Shown here: positions 33,072-42,480 of the stretch, piece by piece
Layout: every line of letters starts with the position of its first letter
How positions within the stretch are numbered: position 1 is the first letter of the stretch
DNA from: Micromonospora citrea
Lineage (GTDB): Bacteria > Actinomycetota > Actinomycetes > Mycobacteriales > Micromonosporaceae
Assembly (NCBI RefSeq): GCF_900090315.1
Contig: NZ_FMHZ01000002.1
Span: 5,798,501-5,862,500 of the forward strand
Reading direction: 5' to 3'
Length of the DNA: 64,000 bases
The notes under the pieces: generated by a model
Told to the model about the DNA's origin: nothing
Seen by the model: the letters and a program-made list of their open reading frames with translations, nothing else
Database searches by the model: none
Translations under genes and position numbers: made by a program

Positions 33072-34910
33072 CTACAGCAGCCAGTCAGTAATCTCGGCGA
33101 ACAGCGCTTCGGAGTCGATGTCGAAGTGTCCCCACCCAAGGGCCAGCTCGTCGAGACCCTCGGCCACCATTCGACGTTGTGAGGCTCGATTGAGTCCGAA
33201 GGGGCCCACGACCCGCAGCCCAGTCTCTGATCGGAATACTTCCGACGTCTCTCCTAGGATCGAAAGATCAACGGCGTCTGCCAGGCTAAGTTGGCGATAG
33301 CCGCCACCACTGTCGGCGCGTGTGCCTGCTCGCAGGTGCATTTCGATGAACGGCGGTGCAGCCAGTGGCATTTCGTCGTAGGACACCGCTAGGGCAGTCG
33401 GCAGGACAAGCGCGGTGCTCCATGCCGAGGTCAACACCTCGATGACCTCTGGGAGCGAAAGCCTAATGTCCGCGTCCACTGGTAGGGAAGCTCCCGAATC
33501 CACGAGCACATTACGCCACGCAGCCAGATTGATACTCAGATCCACATATCCGATCACAGACGATGAAGAGCGAAGGCTGCCGAGCTGGAGGATCGCGTTT
33601 GCTGCCAGTGCTGAGGCACCATCAGGTGCAGCAAGGCAGGCGCGCATGTGCGAACTCGTGCCGGAGTGGTAGGTGTGTAGTCCGCCCGCCGGCTGCCAAG
33701 GCGGTAAGGCGATCGTGGCGCCACGACGCGCGGAAAGGCTTGACAGCACCGCCGCGAACCCGGTGCCAGGCAGCAAAGCTTGGTGGTCCGCCCGAACCGC
33801 CCTCGACAAGGAACGAGAGCGCTGCGGAAACCCTTGCCACGAGATGTCGAGAACGGCACGGACGACGACGTCTACGTGACCGCCGTCGGGCCAATGGCTG
33901 TTGTAACTTATCTGGAAGTCAAGCCGCGGGATGGGGCGCCACATCCACGGCTCGTGCGGCGATGAGCGGATAAGGCAGCCTGCTCGCCAACTTCCGCCGT
34001 CGAGTTCCACTACCGTGGCATCACGGTCAATAATCAACGGTGTCCCGTCGGCTGGCGTCTTTGGCAACCCGATCTTGCTGATGCTGGATTCTTGATTCGC
34101 ATCGCCTCCGGCACGGCACAAGCTCTCCCAGATCTGATCCGGCACGACCGCGCACCCGTGACCGGGTAGCGCGGACAAGATTGCCCCGGGTTGCTCGCTG
34201 TTGCCGGAGAGTGGCTGTATGAAGCCGGGGCCAAGCGAGGTAACCGCATCCGTTGGATGACCAAGGACTGATTCACCGCCTGCTGCGGCGTATGCGGTCT
34301 CGAACTCGCGCCTCATCGCGCCTGACCCAACGCCGACAAGCGGAACCTGTGGCTTGTCCCGCATCGGTAGCGTTGAGGCGACGGCTTCATGAAGTGCCAG
34401 GACGATGTTCTCGCGCGGACCGTCCAACGCGTTCCATCCTGCCGAGAGCAGCTTTTGAAGGTCGCTGTGCGAGAGCCACTGCGTGGCGTCGCCGTCCCGG
34501 ATGGGCACCGCCACAGCCGGTGCCCTCCTCCCTTCTAGGATGTCCACAATAAACGGCTTGGCCGATTCGTGCTGACGCGGAACATCGATGACCAGCACGC
34601 CCCTGTCGCCATCGGTCGAGTAGAAGGCGATGTCAAGTCCTCTGACGTGCGGCTGGACCCGTTCCCGCGCCAACTTGCGGTAGCGGTCAAGGTCCACGAC
34701 GCCGCTCGGCACGGGCCGAAGCTTCTCGATGATTTCGCGGCTGCCCTCGCGGCGGGTTGAAAACCCGACTATGAGTAGGCCACCACCTCCGTTGGCGAAC
34801 GCGGCAACGTCCTTGGCCAGTTCTGCTGCGCTTCGGGGATCATCGAGTCGGTACGGCCCTGACTTGACATCAAGCCAGGCAGACTCGGGCAAGCCAACAA
34901 AGCGGGCCAT
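33072..34910 (-). CDS. Second AlbA_2 / Schlafen-type domain protein
   Basis: About 612 residues from ATG 34910; the frame is open to 35030, so the start is uncertain. AlbA_2 signature: SAWLDVKSGPYRLDDPRSAA then LAKDVAAFANGGGGLLIVGF, followed by an ERVQPHVRGLDIAFY strand and VLVIDVPRQHESAKPF. The remaining 400 residues are a beta-rich unknown region. It is much longer than usual transcription-regulator AlbA_2 proteins and does not share its C-terminus with the one at 23.4-24.8 kb. A defence or regulatory role is possible. Visibly more A/T than the phage genes. Confidence 0.7.
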   Translation of the reverse strand: MARFVGLPESAWLDVKSGPYRLDDPRSAAELAKDVAAFANGGGGLLIVGFSTRREGSREIIEKLRPVPSGVVDLDRYRKLARERVQPHVRGLDIAFYSTDGDRGVLVIDVPRQHESAKPFIVDILEGRRAPAVAVPIRDGDATQWLSHSDLQKLLSAGWNALDGPRENIVLALHEAVASTLPMRDKPQVPLVGVGSGAMRREFETAYAAAGGESVLGHPTDAVTSLGPGFIQPLSGNSEQPGAILSALPGHGCAVVPDQIWESLCRAGGDANQESSISKIGLPKTPADGTPLIIDRDATVVELDGGSWRAGCLIRSSPHEPWMWRPIPRLDFQISYNSHWPDGGHVDVVVRAVLDISWQGFPQRSRSLSRAVRADHQALLPGTGFAAVLSSLSARRGATIALPPWQPAGGLHTYHSGTSSHMRACLAAPDGASALAANAILQLGSLRSSSSVIGYVDLSINLAAWRNVLVDSGASLPVDADIRLSLPEVIEVLTSAWSTALVLPTALAVSYDEMPLAAPPFIEMHLRAGTRADSGGGYRQLSLADAVDLSILGETSEVFRSETGLRVVGPFGLNRASQRRMVAEGLDELALGWGHFDIDSEALFAEITDWLL

Positions 34911-35221
34911 TTGCCCTGTCACCAGCCAAGTTCGAGCTGACTCAATCCCACCAGTCTCCACCGCACCAGTGTGAGTCCTCGGCCCGGATGACGGGTGCAA
35001 GGGGGCCCCAGGGGCGGGTAGCAGCGGCATGTGCGCCGCTGGTCGAATCTCGTGCCAGGCTGGTGCGGCCGCTCGCTGGCGCCCGGCAGCACCTGGCGGT
35101 CACCTCGCGAAGCGCCTGGCCGAACTGAACCTTCGGCCACTGCGAGGGGGAGCTGCCCGGCGGCGCGGACCTCTGCGAACGCCACGACTCATGGGCGGAA
35201 GTGCCTTTTAGCGTGTCGTCA
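34911..35221. other. Gene-less stretch before the pseudogene
   Basis: No supported gene. It may hold the promoter of the leftward AlbA_2 gene and perhaps decayed upstream sequence of the pseudogene that follows. Confidence 0.35.
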
Positions 35222-35649
35222 GGCGCGGGTGCGCGTCGGAGGTGCCCGGGGCCGGGCCCGAACTGTCGCGGCCGCGGCCCGATCAGGCGGCGTCGGAACG
35301 TCGAGGCGCGGCGATGGCTGTGGCGGCGGGCGGTGCTGTTCTCCCGGGCGGTGCGCGGCGGCCGAGCCACCGTCGAGGAACTGACCAAGGCGGCGCAGCG
35401 CTGGTGCACCCAGCAGGGCTAGGTGGTGGTCGGCGAGCACCTCGGGGCGAAGGTGGCGGGCGGCGTCGCAGACGTAAAGGAGGGCCTGGCCGACCTGGTG
35501 GTGGTGCCGTCGGCGGCGGGACTGGGCTTCGGCAAGCAGTCGTTCGAGCGGATCGCGGCGATATGCGGGTCGGGCGGCGACGTCGCCGGCGCCGGTGTGC
35601 GGTCGACGCGGACGGCAAGAAGGTCTCGGCCCCGGCCGCGGCCGAGTAG
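35222..35649 (+). pseudogene. Broken copy of the recombinase-fold protein at 26580-27365
   Basis: The frame gives RRAVLFSRAVRGGRATVEEL and later DLVVVPSAAGLGFGKQSFER, closely matching RRAVLFSRAVRGGRATIEEL and DVVVVPSLERLGFGKQVFER of the gene 8 kb upstream. The codon for Tyr in the intact copy (TAC in ..GCAGGGCTAC) is TAG here at about 35420, stopping translation. The N-terminal Cys part is lost and the end is out of register. Similarity is clear at DNA level as well, so it is a degraded paralogue or the scar of a recombination event. Confidence 0.75.
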
Positions 35650-35849
35650 CTGGCGCCAGAGCCAAATCTGATCCGACATCGAACACGGGTGGGCCGGTCC
35701 CCATCAGCGCCGGGCTCGCCTTATTCTGACTGCTCGGGGAAGCCTTCCTTCACGCCGCTGGCTCGATGAGACGCAGGCGTCCCCGCCCATGGCCCCCGTT
35801 TGCTCGCGCGGGGTCGTAAACAGACGATCACCACCGGAAGGCAGGCGGC

Positions 35850-38800
35850 ATGAGCAGCGCCCTTCGCGGCATCCGGAGCACCTGCGTTCCCAGGCCGGAC
35901 GTGCTCGCCGGCGGCATGAGTGACAACCAGTTCGCCGCTCAGCTCGACAAGGTCGTCCGTGACCCGAGCGGCTACGAGGTCTACTCTGACGCCGACCGGT
36001 TCTTCGACCTGACGTACCCGACGAGCGGGTTGAAGCAACTCCTCGCGAAGACGTTCGGACGCCTTGCGGGCGTCGCCGGCGATGACGGCGACCACGGCGT
36101 CCTCCGCGCTGAGACGTCGTTCGGCGGCGGCAAGACCCACAGTTTGGTGGCCGTGTACCACCTCGCAAAGGGTGCCCGCCCGGCGAACGTCAACGACTTC
36201 CTCGACACGTCGCTGCTGCCCGAGGGGCCGGTTAGCGTCGCTGCCGTCGTCGGCGACGCCCTCGACCCGGTGAACGGTCTCGCCACCAACGGCCTGACGA
36301 GCCGTACTCTCTGGGGCGAGGTGGGGGCTCAGCTCGGGCCCGCCGCCCACCAGGCGCTCGCTCAGTCCGACCTGGAACGCACGGCCCCCGGGACCGAGAC
36401 CCTTCGCAAGGCCCTGGGTGGCCGACCGACCGTCATCATCATCGACGAGATTGCCCAGCACCTGCGCCAGGTCGCGGAGTCCGGCAACGAGAGTGTCCGC
36501 CGCTCCGCGGCCCAGGTGCCCGTCTTTCTCAAGAACTTGTTCGAACTCGCGATGGGCGACCCCGGCGTGGTCGTCATCATCAGCCTCGCCTCCTCCGGCG
36601 ACGCCTACGCCAAGGAGACCAGCGAACTCGGCCAGCTCCTCGACGGCGCCACCAGGGCTGCGACGGCCCACGCAGAGAGTGCCAGCGTGCTCTCCCGGTC
36701 GGGGCGGGTGATCCAGCCGGCGACCGATAGCGAGATCGCGGAAATCCTCAAGCGGCGGCTGTTCGAGAGCATCGATCCGGCTGCGGCGAAGGAGGCCGGG
36801 GAGGCGTACCGCGGCCTGTACGAACAAATCGGGGAAACCGTTGCGCTGGCCGGCGGCGCGGAGAGCCCGGCTCGCTACGGTGACGCTGTCGCTGCGAGCT
36901 ACCCGTTCCACCCGGAGACGATCCGCGTGCTAGATAAGCGGCTCGGGAGCATCCCGAACTTCCAGCGCGCCCGTGGCTCGCTCAAGCTTCTCGCGGAAGT
37001 AGTGGCGGACCTGTGGGAAGGCACGGCCAACCCCGAGATCATCAACGTCGCCGACATCAACCTCGCTCGGCTGAACACGCTCAACCACCTCACCATCGCG
37101 ATCGACCGCGCCGCCTTCTCTGGCGTCGCGAAGGTCGATCTGGCCGGCCCTGAGTCGCACTGCCACGCTGTCGATGTCGCCCGCTTCCCCGGTAAGCCGC
37201 CGTTCGCCACCCGCGCCGCCACCACGGTGTTCCTGCACTCGCTGGAGATGCGCGCAGGTGTCGGCGCCGGGCGCAGCGAGTACGTTCTAGGGTCGCTGCG
37301 CGTCGGCGAAGACCCGGAGATCCTTGACGAGGCGTTGGCCGAGGCAGAGCGGGTCTGCTGGCACCTGACCTACGACGGCACGCGCTGGCGCTTCCATACC
37401 GAGCCAAACGTTAACAAGATCGTCGAGGATGGCAAGCGCGATATCCCAAGCACCCGGGTCACCGAGGAGACCAAGGCACTCATCGCCAAGTCCTTCACCA
37501 GCGATGCCGGCGTTACTGCCGTCGTGTTTCCCACTAGCCCTGCCTCTGTTCCGGACGAGCCGCGGCTTCGAGTTGTCGCCTTCGACTACGACCACCTATC
37601 GGTGGAGGGCACCTCGTCGGCGACGGCGCCTCCTCAGGTGGTCGAGATGCGCGATCGGGCCGGAGCAGCAGGGAGCCTGCGGGCATACCGCAACGCTGTG
37701 GTGTTCGTCGTCGCTGACACCGGAGCCGTCGAGGACCTCAAGGACCGGGTCCGCTCCCAGCTAGCGCTGGAAGCCCTGGTCACCGAGCCGGCGCGCCTCG
37801 CGACGTTTGCGAAAGAGGTCAAGACGAGGGTCCGCGAGATGTACGACGACAGCGGCCTGAACGCCCGCATCGCTGTCACCCGCTGCTACAAGCATGTGTA
37901 CTACCCGGTCAAGGACGCCAGCAGCAACCATCTTGCGCACCGCGAACTCCCCGCGGCGCAGAAGGGCGACACCGCCAAGAGCGTCATCCGCACCATTCGT
38001 GAGCTGCTTGTCAACGAGGGCAAGGTCCGCACCGAGCCCATCCCGACGAACTGGCTTCGACAGCGTGCCTGGGAGAAGCCCGAGTCGACGACAACTAAGA
38101 AGATCAGCGACTGGTTCTGGAGGGACCAGTCGGCGCTTCTACTACTCGACCCGACGCTGCTCACCGACGCCATTAAGAAGGGCATCGCGAACGACGGTTG
38201 GGTCTACTACGACACGCTCACCGAGAAGGCGTACAGCGCTACGTCTGCCACCCCCGCAGTTCAGCTGGTGGACACCGCCGAGCTTTACACCGCCGAGGAG
38301 GCGGCCGCTAAGGGGGTCCTCGGCCGCCCGCCTTCCCTCGGGGATGTGCTTGCCAGCGTCAGCCCGGCGACCACCGGTCCCGCACTGCGAGCCGCACTCG
38401 AGGCCCGCTGCCAGAAGGAGCCGACCAAGGCGCAGGTGGCCGACCAGCTCGCCGAGGCGTTCCGGCAGGGCAAGCTTGTCGTCACGGACGTTACCCCTGC
38501 TGCCGGTGTGAAGGCGCTAGGCGTGAAGGAAATCCGTGAGCGGAGTCTGGACGGCTTTCACATCCTTACCAAGGCCGAGGCCGACAGTCTGGGCGTCCAG
38601 TCGGCCGTCGCCAAGCCGGCGTCCAAGCGCATCGAGGCCAAGACGGGCCAAGCCGGCGTCGCGCTAAGCAACTTCCGCGACGAACTCATGGACAAGGGCA
38701 AGCCACTCGTCGAGATGCGGCTCACCGTTCGCGCCGAGCCTGGCAGGGGCCCGCAGGACATAGACCTACTCGGTATGGCTGTCGCGCAGATGCCCAAGCA

Positions 38801-39077
38801 GCCCGCGAAGGTCACCATCGACGTCGCCGCGTCCATGCCCGGCCTAGAAGGCGTCATCGAAATCAGGCTGGAAGGCGACAAGGCCAAGTACCAGCAGGCC
38901 AGTAGCAAGCTCGGCCCGCTTCTCAAGGCAGCGGAGGAGATCGACGGGACGCTTACTCTCACCCTCGACTTCGGGGAGAACGGCGTGACCGTAACCGACA
39001 ACGCCTTCAGCACGGTCGACTCGGTCATCCGGGGCCTCGGCCCTAGCGAGCTCACAGTCGAAGGGACGCTGGCATGA
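35850..39077 (+). CDS. DUF499 ATPase (BrxC/PglY-like)
   Basis: 1075 residues. Walker A ETSFGGGKTHSLVA at about 88-101 and Walker B TVIIIDEIAQHLRQ at about 194-207; a sensor-like VVIISLASSG follows. The large C-terminal region is alpha/beta mixed and typical in length for DUF499 proteins (1000-1200). In BREX systems proteins of this family (BrxC/PglY) are the central ATPases needed for host methylation and phage exclusion. It is the first gene of a four-gene operon whose members overlap by four bases or are nearly adjacent. Codon use is less GC-rich than in the surrounding phage genes, indicating separate acquisition. Confidence 0.88.
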   Translation: MSSALRGIRSTCVPRPDVLAGGMSDNQFAAQLDKVVRDPSGYEVYSDADRFFDLTYPTSGLKQLLAKTFGRLAGVAGDDGDHGVLRAETSFGGGKTHSLVAVYHLAKGARPANVNDFLDTSLLPEGPVSVAAVVGDALDPVNGLATNGLTSRTLWGEVGAQLGPAAHQALAQSDLERTAPGTETLRKALGGRPTVIIIDEIAQHLRQVAESGNESVRRSAAQVPVFLKNLFELAMGDPGVVVIISLASSGDAYAKETSELGQLLDGATRAATAHAESASVLSRSGRVIQPATDSEIAEILKRRLFESIDPAAAKEAGEAYRGLYEQIGETVALAGGAESPARYGDAVAASYPFHPETIRVLDKRLGSIPNFQRARGSLKLLAEVVADLWEGTANPEIINVADINLARLNTLNHLTIAIDRAAFSGVAKVDLAGPESHCHAVDVARFPGKPPFATRAATTVFLHSLEMRAGVGAGRSEYVLGSLRVGEDPEILDEALAEAERVCWHLTYDGTRWRFHTEPNVNKIVEDGKRDIPSTRVTEETKALIAKSFTSDAGVTAVVFPTSPASVPDEPRLRVVAFDYDHLSVEGTSSATAPPQVVEMRDRAGAAGSLRAYRNAVVFVVADTGAVEDLKDRVRSQLALEALVTEPARLATFAKEVKTRVREMYDDSGLNARIAVTRCYKHVYYPVKDASSNHLAHRELPAAQKGDTAKSVIRTIRELLVNEGKVRTEPIPTNWLRQRAWEKPESTTTKKISDWFWRDQSALLLLDPTLLTDAIKKGIANDGWVYYDTLTEKAYSATSATPAVQLVDTAELYTAEEAAAKGVLGRPPSLGDVLASVSPATTGPALRAALEARCQKEPTKAQVADQLAEAFRQGKLVVTDVTPAAGVKALGVKEIRERSLDGFHILTKAEADSLGVQSAVAKPASKRIEAKTGQAGVALSNFRDELMDKGKPLVEMRLTVRAEPGRGPQDIDLLGMAVAQMPKQPAKVTIDVAASMPGLEGVIEIRLEGDKAKYQQASSKLGPLLKAAEEIDGTLTLTLDFGENGVTVTDNAFSTVDSVIRGLGPSELTVEGTLA

Positions 39078-39553
39078 GCGCCCAGCCAGCCACAGTCTCC
39101 AGGCTGCACAAGGCCGGCATCCGAACGTTCCGGCTCACCGTACAGCCCGCCCCGGCCCGGACAGGGGAAGGCGACCGGTACGGCGTTCGGCTCGAAGAGG
39201 AGTACGCCGACGGCGACCGCACCCTCGCCGCCGCGGTCGCCACCGCGACGCCGCTGCATACCGCGCGAGTCCTTGACGCCCTGGTCGCCGCCGTTCGCGC
39301 TAGCGGGCACCAGGCCGGCGTTCTGTCCGTGTCCCGACGCAAGCCCATCCACTTGGACGAAGCCGCTGGCGTCCGGCTCGCGCTCGCGCTGCTCGCCGCG
39401 CAGCCCGTCAGCAAGCCCGAGCGCATCCGGCGCATTGTTGCTGGGGTCTCCGCCATGAGCACCGAGGAGACCTACTACTGGTACGCCAAGGCCGTCGGGC
39501 CGGCCGCCGAGCGGGTCCGGCGAGCGCTTCGGATTTTCCTGGCGGAGGAGTGA
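39074..39553 (+). CDS. Small accessory protein of the modification/defence operon
   Basis: 159 residues. The ATG overlaps the DUF499 stop by four bases. Sequence: an N-terminal beta part (FRLTVQPAPARTGEGDRYGV), a middle with RKPIHLDEAAGVRLALALLA, and a conserved-looking C-terminus EETYYWYAKAVGPAAERVRR followed by ALRIFLAEE. Proteins of this size and C-terminus accompany DUF499-DUF1156 loci; I think they carry the label DUF7680, but this is from memory. No catalytic motif is seen; probably a structural or adaptor subunit. Confidence 0.6.
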   Translation: MSAQPATVSRLHKAGIRTFRLTVQPAPARTGEGDRYGVRLEEEYADGDRTLAAAVATATPLHTARVLDALVAAVRASGHQAGVLSVSRRKPIHLDEAAGVRLALALLAAQPVSKPERIRRIVAGVSAMSTEETYYWYAKAVGPAAERVRRALRIFLAEE

Positions 39554-39555
39554 CC

Positions 39556-42480
39556 GTGTCCACTGGAAGCAGCTCTAATCGCGTACTCATCGAAGACTGG
39601 CTGCCCGTTGCGGAACTGAGCATCGAGTCACGCCGGGAACGGGGGGCGGTGCATGCTCTCCCCCCGCTCTCGTTCCTGCACGTGTGGTGGGCACGTCGAC
39701 CACTCGTCGCGAGCGCCGCTGTGGTACTCGGCGGGCTGCTGCCAACCTGGTCACAGGAACTCGCGTCCGCCATCTCGAGCGAACACCTCAAGGACAGCTC
39801 TGCGTATCGAGCCTGGTTCAGGCGGCTCATCGGTATCTGGGGCGACCCCATCACGGCGCAAAGAGCAGCGGACCATGCCAAGGCGAGCGGTGTGCCCCTG
39901 CAAGACAACCCCTTCACCTACCGACAGGCCTACCGAAACCCCATCCCTCTTGCGGACATCGAGCTGCTACACAAGGTGCTCGCGCACACATGGGGAGATC
40001 TGCCGCAGGTTGCCGATCCGACAGCCGGTGGGGGAAGCATCCCCTTTGCATCGGCGAGGCTGGGTCTCCCGACCTATGCCAACGACCTCAACGGCGTCGC
40101 AGCGTCCGTTCTCGCCGCAGGCGTCAAGCTCGCGGCGGAACGGGGACTCGACATCGCCGAGGACCTAGACCGCTGGGGGAAGGTCCTCGTCAAGCGAGTC
40201 ACTGATCGCCTCAAGCCGTACTTTCCCTCCGGCCGAGGGGAGCAGGTAGCGAACTTCATTTGGGTAAACGCGATCGCGTGCCCACGTACCGGCCGCTTGA
40301 TCCCTCTGCTCCCAGACAAGTGGCTGCGGAAGACACCGGGGTTTGAGGTGGCCGTGGAGGCCGTCACGACCACGGAGGACGGCACGGACCTCCGGGAGCC
40401 GACATTCGTCGTCGTACAGGGTAATGCGGTAGACCGGCATGACGCAGGTCAGGGCTTCATCGCGCGCGGCGCAGCCCTCAGCCCGTACAGCGGCATGGTC
40501 GTTGATGGCGAGTACGTGAAGGCCGAGGCCCAAGCGGGTCGAATGACTCAACTGCTGTACGCGGTGGCCTTCCGCGACCACAAGGGCAAGCGCTCGTTCC
40601 GCAGCCCGACGCCCGCCGATTTGGACGCCATCGCGTCCGCGTCCAAGGAACTGGCACGGGTCCGCCGGGAGTGGGAGGCGAACGGTTACCTGCCGACGGA
40701 GGATATCGCTGAAGGTAACTATGACCGCGGCCATCGGATGTACGGGATGTTTCGTTGGGCTGACCTCTTCACGGATCGCCAGCTCTTGGTTCACGGCACC
40801 TTCGCTGAGGAGTTCGCCAAGCTCGCGCGCGAGGTCCGGTCGGTAGCGCCGAACAACGCCGACGCAGTGCTGCACGTGCTGGCCATGATGCAGGGCAAGG
40901 CGCTGAACTACAACAGCCGACTGTGCTCTTGGCACACCCCGAAGCAGACCATGCGGTCGGTCTTCGAAAAGCACAACTTCTCGTTCAAGTGGACCTTCGC
41001 CGAGTTCGAGGGAGCCACCGAGCTCTATCCCTGGTGCCTGGATCAGGCGATCCGGACGTACGAGGGCGTCGCCAGCTTGCTTGCGAACACGGGCATCGAC
41101 CCCATCGACGGCAAGACCCGGCTACACCGCGAAGTGACAGTCACGCAAGGCTCCGCTGGCGCCCTGTCGCTGCCGGACCGCAGCATCGCTCACGTCTGCA
41201 TGGATCCGCCATACTACGACAACGTCATGTACGCCGAGCTCAGTGATTTCTTCTACGTGTGGGAGAAGCGGACGATCGGCCGAATCATGCCGGAGTTCTT
41301 CGCCGGGGACCTAGCGGATAAGGACAACGAGGCCGTCGCCAACGTCGCACGGTTTGCACACATGGGCAAGCGCACGCGAGTTCTCGCCGACGCGGACTAC
41401 GAGGCGAAGATGACGGCCATCTTCAGCGAGGCCAGGCGTGTTCTTCGTGACGATGGCGTGCTGACGGTGATGTTTACGCACAAGCGCGCGGAGGCGTGGG
41501 ACACGCTCGGCATGGGTCTGCTGAAGGCTGGCTTCACCATCGAGGCATCGTGGCCCGTCAACACGGAGGCGGAGCATTCACTCCACCAGTCCGGTGTGAA
41601 CTCCGCGGCCAGCACGATCATGCTCGTCTGCCGGAAGCGAAGCTTGCAGGCGGCGACCGCCGTGGATGTATACCTGGAGGACATCGAGGGCGAGGTGAGA
41701 CAGGTCGCCCGCGAGTCCGTCGAGCGATTCCGCGCCGACGGCATTGACGGCGTCGACCTGCTGCTGTCGGCCTATGGCCCGACGCTCGGCGTCGTCAGCC
41801 AGCACTGGCCGGTACATAGCAGCGAGGCTGATGAGAGCGGGCGCGCTAGACTTCTTCGCCCCGAGGAGGCGTTAGGCATCGCCCGGTCGGAAATCGTGCG
41901 TGTCCAGCGCGCGCGCCTCGTCGGCCACCCGATCGAGTTCGACCCACTGACGGACTTCGTCGTGGCGTTCTGGGACGTGGTGAAGGACGACACCGCGACG
42001 TTCGACGAAGGACGCCGGCTGGCCCTGGCCGTCGGTGGCCTCGACATCGACGAACTCCAGCGCTCAAAGATCGTGGAGAAGAAGGCCGGCACGGTGCGGC
42101 TGCTCAGCCCGAAGGAGCGGGTACGCCCACGTGCGGGAGACGAAGAACTGCCGGGCGTCCGCCCGCAGGCTGCGTCCTTCGGCAGCCTGATCGACGCGGT
42201 GCACACCGTATGCCTGGTCGCAGACGAGGACGGTCTGGCGCACGCGAAGGCCATCATGGACCGCGTCGGCCTATCGAAGGACAGTCGGTTCGTCGCGGCA
42301 GTGCAAGCCTTGGTCAACGCAGTACCTCGGGTGAAGGCGAAGGGCGCATTCGTGCTGCCGCTCGCCGGCAGCCTCGACCGGCTCGTCACGGCCTATCTCC
42401 CGCAGGTGACTGTCCCGCACGATCCGGCGAAGAAGGAGACGCTGGTGCAGGGCGACATGCTCGCGGACCTGCTCGCGTGA
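39556..42480 (+). CDS. DUF1156 adenine-specific DNA methyltransferase (PglXI-like)
   Basis: 974 residues from GTG 39556 (GGAGGAG six bases upstream; GTG 39550 is also in frame). N-terminal DUF1156 features: EDWLPVAELSIESRRERG and LHVWWARRPL. SAM-binding motif I: DPTAGGGSIPFASARLG (about 154-170). Catalytic motif IV: VCMDPPYYDNVMYAELSDFF (about 548-567). FTHK motif of the methylase core: LTVMFTHKRAEAW. Such enzymes methylate adenine and are the PglXI methylases of BREX type 3 or free-standing in modification-linked defence loci. Coupled to the neighbours by overlaps. No cognate restriction nuclease other than the PLD helicase is present. Confidence 0.9.
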   Translation: MSTGSSSNRVLIEDWLPVAELSIESRRERGAVHALPPLSFLHVWWARRPLVASAAVVLGGLLPTWSQELASAISSEHLKDSSAYRAWFRRLIGIWGDPITAQRAADHAKASGVPLQDNPFTYRQAYRNPIPLADIELLHKVLAHTWGDLPQVADPTAGGGSIPFASARLGLPTYANDLNGVAASVLAAGVKLAAERGLDIAEDLDRWGKVLVKRVTDRLKPYFPSGRGEQVANFIWVNAIACPRTGRLIPLLPDKWLRKTPGFEVAVEAVTTTEDGTDLREPTFVVVQGNAVDRHDAGQGFIARGAALSPYSGMVVDGEYVKAEAQAGRMTQLLYAVAFRDHKGKRSFRSPTPADLDAIASASKELARVRREWEANGYLPTEDIAEGNYDRGHRMYGMFRWADLFTDRQLLVHGTFAEEFAKLAREVRSVAPNNADAVLHVLAMMQGKALNYNSRLCSWHTPKQTMRSVFEKHNFSFKWTFAEFEGATELYPWCLDQAIRTYEGVASLLANTGIDPIDGKTRLHREVTVTQGSAGALSLPDRSIAHVCMDPPYYDNVMYAELSDFFYVWEKRTIGRIMPEFFAGDLADKDNEAVANVARFAHMGKRTRVLADADYEAKMTAIFSEARRVLRDDGVLTVMFTHKRAEAWDTLGMGLLKAGFTIEASWPVNTEAEHSLHQSGVNSAASTIMLVCRKRSLQAATAVDVYLEDIEGEVRQVARESVERFRADGIDGVDLLLSAYGPTLGVVSQHWPVHSSEADESGRARLLRPEEALGIARSEIVRVQRARLVGHPIEFDPLTDFVVAFWDVVKDDTATFDEGRRLALAVGGLDIDELQRSKIVEKKAGTVRLLSPKERVRPRAGDEELPGVRPQAASFGSLIDAVHTVCLVADEDGLAHAKAIMDRVGLSKDSRFVAAVQALVNAVPRVKAKGAFVLPLAGSLDRLVTAYLPQVTVPHDPAKKETLVQGDMLADLLA

